DNA of 64,000 nt from Tissierella praeacuta_A (lineage in GTDB: Bacteria; Bacillota; Clostridia; Tissierellales; Tissierellaceae), in NCBI RefSeq assembly GCF_040396155.1, contig NZ_JBEBOY010000016.1, positions 1 through 64,000 on the forward strand. The letters run 5' to 3'. A program made the translations under genes and the position numbers. Numbering within the stretch: the first letter of the stretch is position 1; each line of letters opens with the position of its first letter. Of this stretch, positions 60,719-64,000 are shown piece by piece. The notes under the pieces were generated by a model, which worked only from the letters and a program-made list of their open reading frames with translations, had not been told where the DNA came from and did not search any database.

Positions 60719-61192
60719 TTGATGAAGAAAAATATCAAAATTTTATTAATAACATTAATAGTTTTTTCATTAGGCTTATTTCTATATATACAAGATAATG
60801 AACAAAAATTAATTGATTTTGGAGTAGATTATGATAATGAACTTCTACTGCATTTCAAAGAAAATTTTCCAGATAATGAAGTAATTAAATGTGGATATGA
60901 AGACTTAAACGGAGATGGGATAAAGGACTTACTAGTCATATATAAAGTCTCCAATAGGCAAAACGAAATGTTGGTGGTCATTGATTATGGAGATAGTTAT
61001 AAATTCTCTGATAGTACACCTGCACCATTACATGATCAAAAGATAGAGTTTAAAGATATAGATAAAACTCCTCCTATGGAAGTCATAGTATCTGGAGCAA
61101 AAGATGGTAATTTTGGATATGCTATATTTCGACTAATTGATGATACCACATTTAAAGATTTATTTGGAGAAGGTATGGATGATTGCTGTTAG
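60719..61192 (+). CDS. saoC: anchored protein with C-terminal Cys-Cys (SaoC)
   Basis: 157 aa. N-terminal membrane anchor/signal (about residues 5-24) and a beta-rich extracytoplasmic domain including GYEDLNGDGIKDLLVIYKVS (VCBS-like calcium-loop motif DLNGDGIKD). The chain ends in FGEGMDDCC. A terminal Cys-Cys-COOH is the trait of the SaoC family, in which one cysteine may be Sec in other genomes. Here both are encoded by normal Cys codons (TGC TGT, then TAG). Probably a surface metal-binding tail. 11 nt after saoE; a terminator follows. Confidence 0.8.
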   Translation: MMKKNIKILLITLIVFSLGLFLYIQDNEQKLIDFGVDYDNELLLHFKENFPDNEVIKCGYEDLNGDGIKDLLVIYKVSNRQNEMLVVIDYGDSYKFSDSTPAPLHDQKIEFKDIDKTPPMEVIVSGAKDGNFGYAIFRLIDDTTFKDLFGEGMDDCC

Positions 61193-61204
61193 CATCATAA
61201 AAAA

Positions 61205-61230
61205 GGCTGTATCAAAATTTTGATACAGCC
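61205..61230. terminator. bidirectional terminator
   Basis: 13-bp perfect inverted repeat GGCTGTATCAAAA and its complement with A and T runs outside, between convergent saoC and saoB. Confidence 0.92.
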
Positions 61231-61242
61231 TTTTTACATAAT

Positions 61243-62430
61243 CTATTGTTCTGTAATACCGTCTATTGTTTTCGCCTTAGTAAGCCATTCTTCATAGGAA
61301 AGACCTATAGGGAATTCTTTATTGATTTCTTCTTCTATAAATGTATTGAAATCTTCAATACCACATGTCTCTAATAAGTTAGTAGACATGAATTTCTCAA
61401 TATCCGCTATGTTTGGAATTTCTTCTTCTGGAATATTAAAATCATAAAAATATTGTAAATAGTTGTTTAAATTTTCTTCTGAAAATTGCCATGTAATAGT
61501 TCTACCTTCTGCTACAGTTTTCATATAAACAGTATTAAGTCCTACTTCTGGCTGAACTCCAAATCCTTCAGCAAACATCATAGCTGCATTATATGGATGT
61601 TCATATAAGTATTTTATTGCAAGAGAATGAGCAAGAACTAATCTCTTAGCCAATTCTGGATGTTCTTCTAAGAAATCATTGTTCATACAATAGATACAGC
61701 ACATTCCCCAACCTTTTTCAAGGTCATCTGAAATATGAGCACCCCAGCCAGTTGCCATAATATGACCAATCCCTTCAAACTCTGCTTGAGAAGCATAAGG
61801 GTCACAACATGAGAATCCATCAAGCTGACCTGCCTTTAGAGCAAATACCTTATCCTTATCTCCCATATCAACTACTTTGTAGTTTTCTAATTCTACAGGA
61901 ATACCTAATTCTTCTGCCCATTTACGCCATTCTGGACCTAAATCTGCCTTAGACCCAACAGCTAAAGTTTTTCCAACTAAATCCTTGGGTTCTTTAATAT
62001 CATTACTAACAACTAAATATCTAGAACCTCCAATATGATTTGCCGCTGCCATAAACAATGGTGCTCCTTGGTTAACTGATTTAATTGCACCTTCAATACC
62101 TTGGTAGCCTACATGCATTTCTCCTGAGGACATAGCTTCCATAATCTTTCCAGTCTTTGTTACAACAACATTAAGACCTAATGCTTTGTATATTCCTGCC
62201 TTTTCTCCTATAATTGATGGAACCATATGGTCACAATCCCTATATCCCATTTGTACTACGAATTTTTCATCGGCTTCTGATAATTCACCTAATTTGTATT
62301 TAGCAACTTCTGCAACTGGATCATAATCTACTTCTTGAATTACAGTTTCTTTACTGCTATCTGTACAACCAGCTAAAAAGATAACTCCTATTGCTAATAC
62401 TAAAATCATAGCAATAATTCTTTTTTTCAT
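61243..62430 (-). CDS. saoB: cysteine-rich ABC substrate-binding lipoprotein (SaoB)
   Basis: 395 aa. Lipoprotein signal with LAGC22, then a two-lobe SsuA/TauA/NMT1-type binding protein (KAGIYKALGLNVVVTKTGK, EAMSSGEMHVGYQGIEGAIK). Uncommonly for the family it carries clustered cysteines: GYRDCDHMVPS (Cys66), FSCCDPYAS (208-209), GMCCIYCMNND (244, 245, 248) and Cys356. They could form a thiol site for an organometal instead of a sulfonate pocket. It follows merR by 64 nt in a MerR-controlled transcript. The permease gene is upstream behind a terminator. Confidence 0.88.
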   Translation of the reverse strand: MKKRIIAMILVLAIGVIFLAGCTDSSKETVIQEVDYDPVAEVAKYKLGELSEADEKFVVQMGYRDCDHMVPSIIGEKAGIYKALGLNVVVTKTGKIMEAMSSGEMHVGYQGIEGAIKSVNQGAPLFMAAANHIGGSRYLVVSNDIKEPKDLVGKTLAVGSKADLGPEWRKWAEELGIPVELENYKVVDMGDKDKVFALKAGQLDGFSCCDPYASQAEFEGIGHIMATGWGAHISDDLEKGWGMCCIYCMNNDFLEEHPELAKRLVLAHSLAIKYLYEHPYNAAMMFAEGFGVQPEVGLNTVYMKTVAEGRTITWQFSEENLNNYLQYFYDFNIPEEEIPNIADIEKFMSTNLLETCGIEDFNTFIEEEINKEFPIGLSYEEWLTKAKTIDGITEQ

Positions 62431-62494
62431 GTGTATTTCCTCCCTATATTCTATTTTCTCACTACCATTAGATGCTTAATAAAACTTACAATTA

Positions 62495-62929
62495 TTAAGC
62501 ATTCTTTGTATCAATACCTTTAACTACTCTATCATCTTCAACACCTTCAATATAGTGACATATAGTACCTTTACAACCTATTACTTTTTTTGCATCCAAA
62601 AGATGTTTTTCTAGTTTTTCTTTTTCTTTTTCCAATCTTGTTATTTCTGTCTTTATAAAAGATATCTTATCTTGTATTCTGTGACTTACATAGTTACATG
62701 GAGGTATTCCGTTGTTTTTTAATGTGAGTATCTTCTTTATTTCTTCTAATTCAAACCCTAAAGTTCTAGCCTTTTTTATAAAGAATAATTTCTCTACATC
62801 TTTCTCGTCAAATACCCTGTAATTATTAGACCGTCTTTTAATTTCTCCTAATAAGCCTTGACTGTCATAATATCTAACAGTAGAGCTATTAAGTCCCGTA
62901 ATTCTACAAATATCTTTTATAAATAACAT
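62495..62929 (-). CDS. MerR-family metal sensor of the sao cluster
   Basis: 144 aa. N-terminal MerR helix-turn-helix (IKDICRITGLNSSTVRYYDS), wing (RRSNNYRVF), dimer helix and a C-terminal metal loop. Three cysteines occur where Tn501 MerR binds Hg(II): Cys78 (IPPCNY), Cys119 and Cys124 (IGCKGTICHY), compared with Cys82, 117 and 126. The three-Cys set suggests a mercury-like soft-metal sensor. Its own promoter has the MerR-type long spacer with a perfect dyad. Cotranscribed with saoB. Confidence 0.9.
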   Translation of the reverse strand: MLFIKDICRITGLNSSTVRYYDSQGLLGEIKRRSNNYRVFDEKDVEKLFFIKKARTLGFELEEIKKILTLKNNGIPPCNYVSHRIQDKISFIKTEITRLEKEKEKLEKHLLDAKKVIGCKGTICHYIEGVEDDRVVKGIDTKNA

Positions 62930-62946
62930 GACTTTCCCTACCTCCT

Positions 62947-62978
62947 ATTATAAACCTTAAAGTCGACTTTAAGGTCAA
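62947..62978 (-). promoter_or_regulatory. MerR-type promoter with spacer dyad (merR-saoB)
   Basis: TTGACC (62978-62973), 20-bp spacer, TATAAT (62952-62947) on the minus strand. A perfect 22-bp palindrome (62954-62975; centre AAAGTCGACTTT) fills the spacer. An over-long spacer with a dyad inside is the hallmark of promoters activated by MerR-family underwinding. Confidence 0.88.
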
Positions 62979-62991
62979 GATAAAAAAACCT

Positions 62992-63010
62992 CCACCAGCG
63001 TAACTGGCGG
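62992..63010 (-). terminator. terminator of the saoP transcript
   Basis: 7-bp hairpin CCGCCAG / CTGGTGG (one G-T pair), loop TTACG, followed by AGG and a T7 run on the minus strand, 5 nt after the saoP stop. Confidence 0.88.
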
Positions 63011-63014
63011 ATAT

Positions 63015-63842
63015 TTAATCTGCTTTCCATCTCAATAACATACTTTCAATTAAGAGCATCAATTTATCAATTCCAAACCCAATCAATGCAGCAATAAACA
63101 TATATGCTATAATTGTATGAGTTTCCATTCTAGATTGAGCTTCTACCATACAGTAGCCGAACCCGGCACTGGTCGCGATGAACTCCGCTCAGATAACCGA
63201 CATCCAACCCATACCTATGGCTAATCTTACTCCTGTAATAATGCCAGGAAGTGAACCTGGAAGAACTATATCCTTGATAATATCAATTGTACTTGCCCCC
63301 ATGCTTCGAGCCGCATTATAAAAATCTTTGTTAATATCTTGCACTCCTGCTATTGTATTTAAAATAATTGTAAAAATTCCAGAAAATGCAATCATAAAAA
63401 TCGTTGGTCCATCACCAAGACCAAACCAAATAATAGATAATGGCACCCATGCCATAATAGGAACTTGTCTTAAAGAGTTTATAAATGGTGCCATAGCCCT
63501 TAGTATTGGCTTAGAATATCCCATCAACATACCAATCGGCAATCCAAATATACAGGCATAAAGAACCCCTGTCATAACCCGACGCATGGTTATACCAATA
63601 TTTCTAAGTACATATAAATCCGTTAAAGCCCTAAATAAAGATTCAATTACACTCTTTAAGGAAGGAAAAAGAAATGGCTTATCAACGATTTTTGCCGAAA
63701 TTGACCATATTATGCCGATAGCTATTAATGCTATAGGGGTATAAATATTAAAATCCTTACCATTTAATTTTCTCCAGTTATTTCTATCTTTCATCTTACT
63801 TGCATGTACCATTCTTTTTACATCTTTTTCTTGTGCATTCAA
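63015..63842 (-). CDS. saoP: ABC transporter permease with in-frame Sec218 (SaoP)
   Basis: 275 aa BPD/SsuC-type permease with about six membrane helices; coupling (EAA) region NAARSMGASTIDIIKDIVLPG. An in-frame UGA (63191-63189) falls in GMGWMSVIUAEFIATSAGFGY, where homologues normally have Ala; the remaining 57 residues (TSAGFGYCMVEAQSRMETHT ... KLMLLIESMLLRWKAD) are a normal permease C-terminus ending at TAA 63017-63015, so truncation is very unlikely. An excellent SECIS hairpin starts 18 nt after the UGA. TTG start behind GGAGGTGA. It would form the channel for SaoB-delivered substrate; Sec in a membrane helix could contact a thiophilic metal. Confidence 0.9.
63152..63170 (-). other. bacterial SECIS-like hairpin in saoP
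   Basis: Minus strand: AGTGCCG (63170-63164), loop GGTT, CGGCTACT (63159-63152): seven base pairs with one bulged T. The apical loop begins 25 nt downstream of the UGA, the distance and GG/GU loop expected for SelB binding. Confidence 0.8.
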
Positions 63843-63937
63843 TTCTTTCCTTCACCTCCTCTAAAGCATTTCTTAGATTTTCTCTTACTATCGTAAGGCG
63901 TTTCCATTGGTAAAGTATGCTTTGGCAATGAAATAAA

Positions 63938-64000
63938 CTATTTATTACCATCACAAATAGCTTGTTCAGCAAAGGCTACTTTACTACCGCCTTTCTTATC
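63938..64000 (-). CDS. C-terminal fragment of the next upstream gene, cut by the window edge
   Basis: The last 20 codons of a minus-strand frame ending SKVAFAEQAICDGNK at TAG 63940-63938, 95 nt upstream of saoP. A neighbouring ATP-binding subunit gene (SaoA) would be expected here, but 20 residues are too few to identify it and they do not display an ATPase motif. Bases 63843-63937 hold only the saoP ribosome-binding site. Confidence 0.35.
   Translation of the reverse strand, partial: DKKGGSKVAFAEQAICDGNK

Noticed and set aside
63189..63191. In-frame UGA in the ABC permease read as a truncation
   Set aside because: The downstream 57 codons are a standard permease C-terminus and the hairpin after the UGA is SECIS-like.
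63843..63940. TAG at 63938-63940 considered as a recoded (pyrrolysine) codon
   Set aside because: The frame after the TAG codes for a low-complexity basic stretch with no conserved look and ends at saoP's start; a plain stop is sufficient.
63787..63951. 51-codon frame overlapping the saoP start (contains IVRENLRNALEEVKERIE)
   Set aside because: It overlaps the saoP start and its ribosome-binding site, lacks its own ribosome-binding site and has no recognisable relatives.
1..64000. tRNA, rRNA, CRISPR array, integrase or transposase
   Set aside because: None was recognisable on either strand; direct repeats seen are short AT-rich words, not spaced repeats.

Overview
The window comes from a low-GC, anaerobic, endospore-forming Firmicute of the clostridial/Tissierella type. 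Four observations support this. Many intact sporulation and germination genes are present (spoIIR, sleB-ypeB, a gerABC operon, spmAB, bofA, csfB/gin, veg, a SPOCS/LysM coat-type protein). The Bacillus-like chromosomal core order tmk-darA-holB-ricT-trmN6-rsmI and metG-tatD-rnmV-rsmA is largely kept. A lysine fermentation operon is present. At least four genes can only be read through if an in-frame UGA is decoded as selenocysteine. No rRNA, tRNA, CRISPR array, IS element or prophage was seen.

Layout. 1-6965: lysine fermentation operon (kdd, kamA, kamB, kamC, all minus) with a sigma-54 promoter and a sigma-54 activator gene next to it. 7046-11303: lipoprotein, ypeB, sleB, spoIIR. 11363-16400: MFP-RND-TetR efflux operon with a consensus promoter and TetR-type operator. 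16453-20398: spore germinant receptor operon (four subunits). 20448-23400: ispE, SPOCS/LysM protein, veg. 23571-25373: H-NOX/methyl-accepting oxygen sensor. 25444-28250: spmAB and mgtE with an upstream leader ORF. 28464-30921: small redox genes (a HesB-like selenoprotein and a glutaredoxin, both behind CsoR-like operators; DUF1858; ComFB; ArsR). 30945-39825: rsmA, rnmV, tatD, an acyl-CoA-ligase-like gene, metG with a T-box leader, and a yabE-type G5/3D protein. 39860-42804: HerA-NurA pair. 42969-49808: rsmI, trmN6, ferredoxin, ricT, holB, two c-di-AMP receptors, tmk, a decarboxylase-fold enzyme, gin. 50089-56577: a second sigma-54-controlled catabolic operon (thiolase, BKACE enzyme, cyclase-family hydrolase, sodium:solute symporter) with its activator and three GTAAAC palindromes. 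56742-58055: L25/Ctc, bofA, yaaL-like.

58110-64000 is the most interesting region. It is a selenocysteine-rich cluster: a MerB-like organometal lyase with Sec in place of the catalytic Cys, a DsrE-like protein, a thioredoxin-like Sec protein, an ArsP-like permease, a protein ending in Cys-Cys, a cysteine-rich substrate-binding lipoprotein, a MerR regulator with its diagnostic long-spacer promoter, and an ABC permease with an in-frame UGA followed by a textbook bacterial SECIS hairpin. I recognise this set as matching the protein-family names SaoL, SaoD, SaoT, SaoE, SaoC, SaoB and SaoP ('selenocysteine-assisted organometal' system). I recall those names from database family definitions and know of no biochemical proof. 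The probable logic is capture of an organometal such as alkylmercury, cleavage of its carbon-metal bond, thiol/selenol relay of the metal and export. The cluster continues past the right edge, where an ATP-binding subunit is expected.
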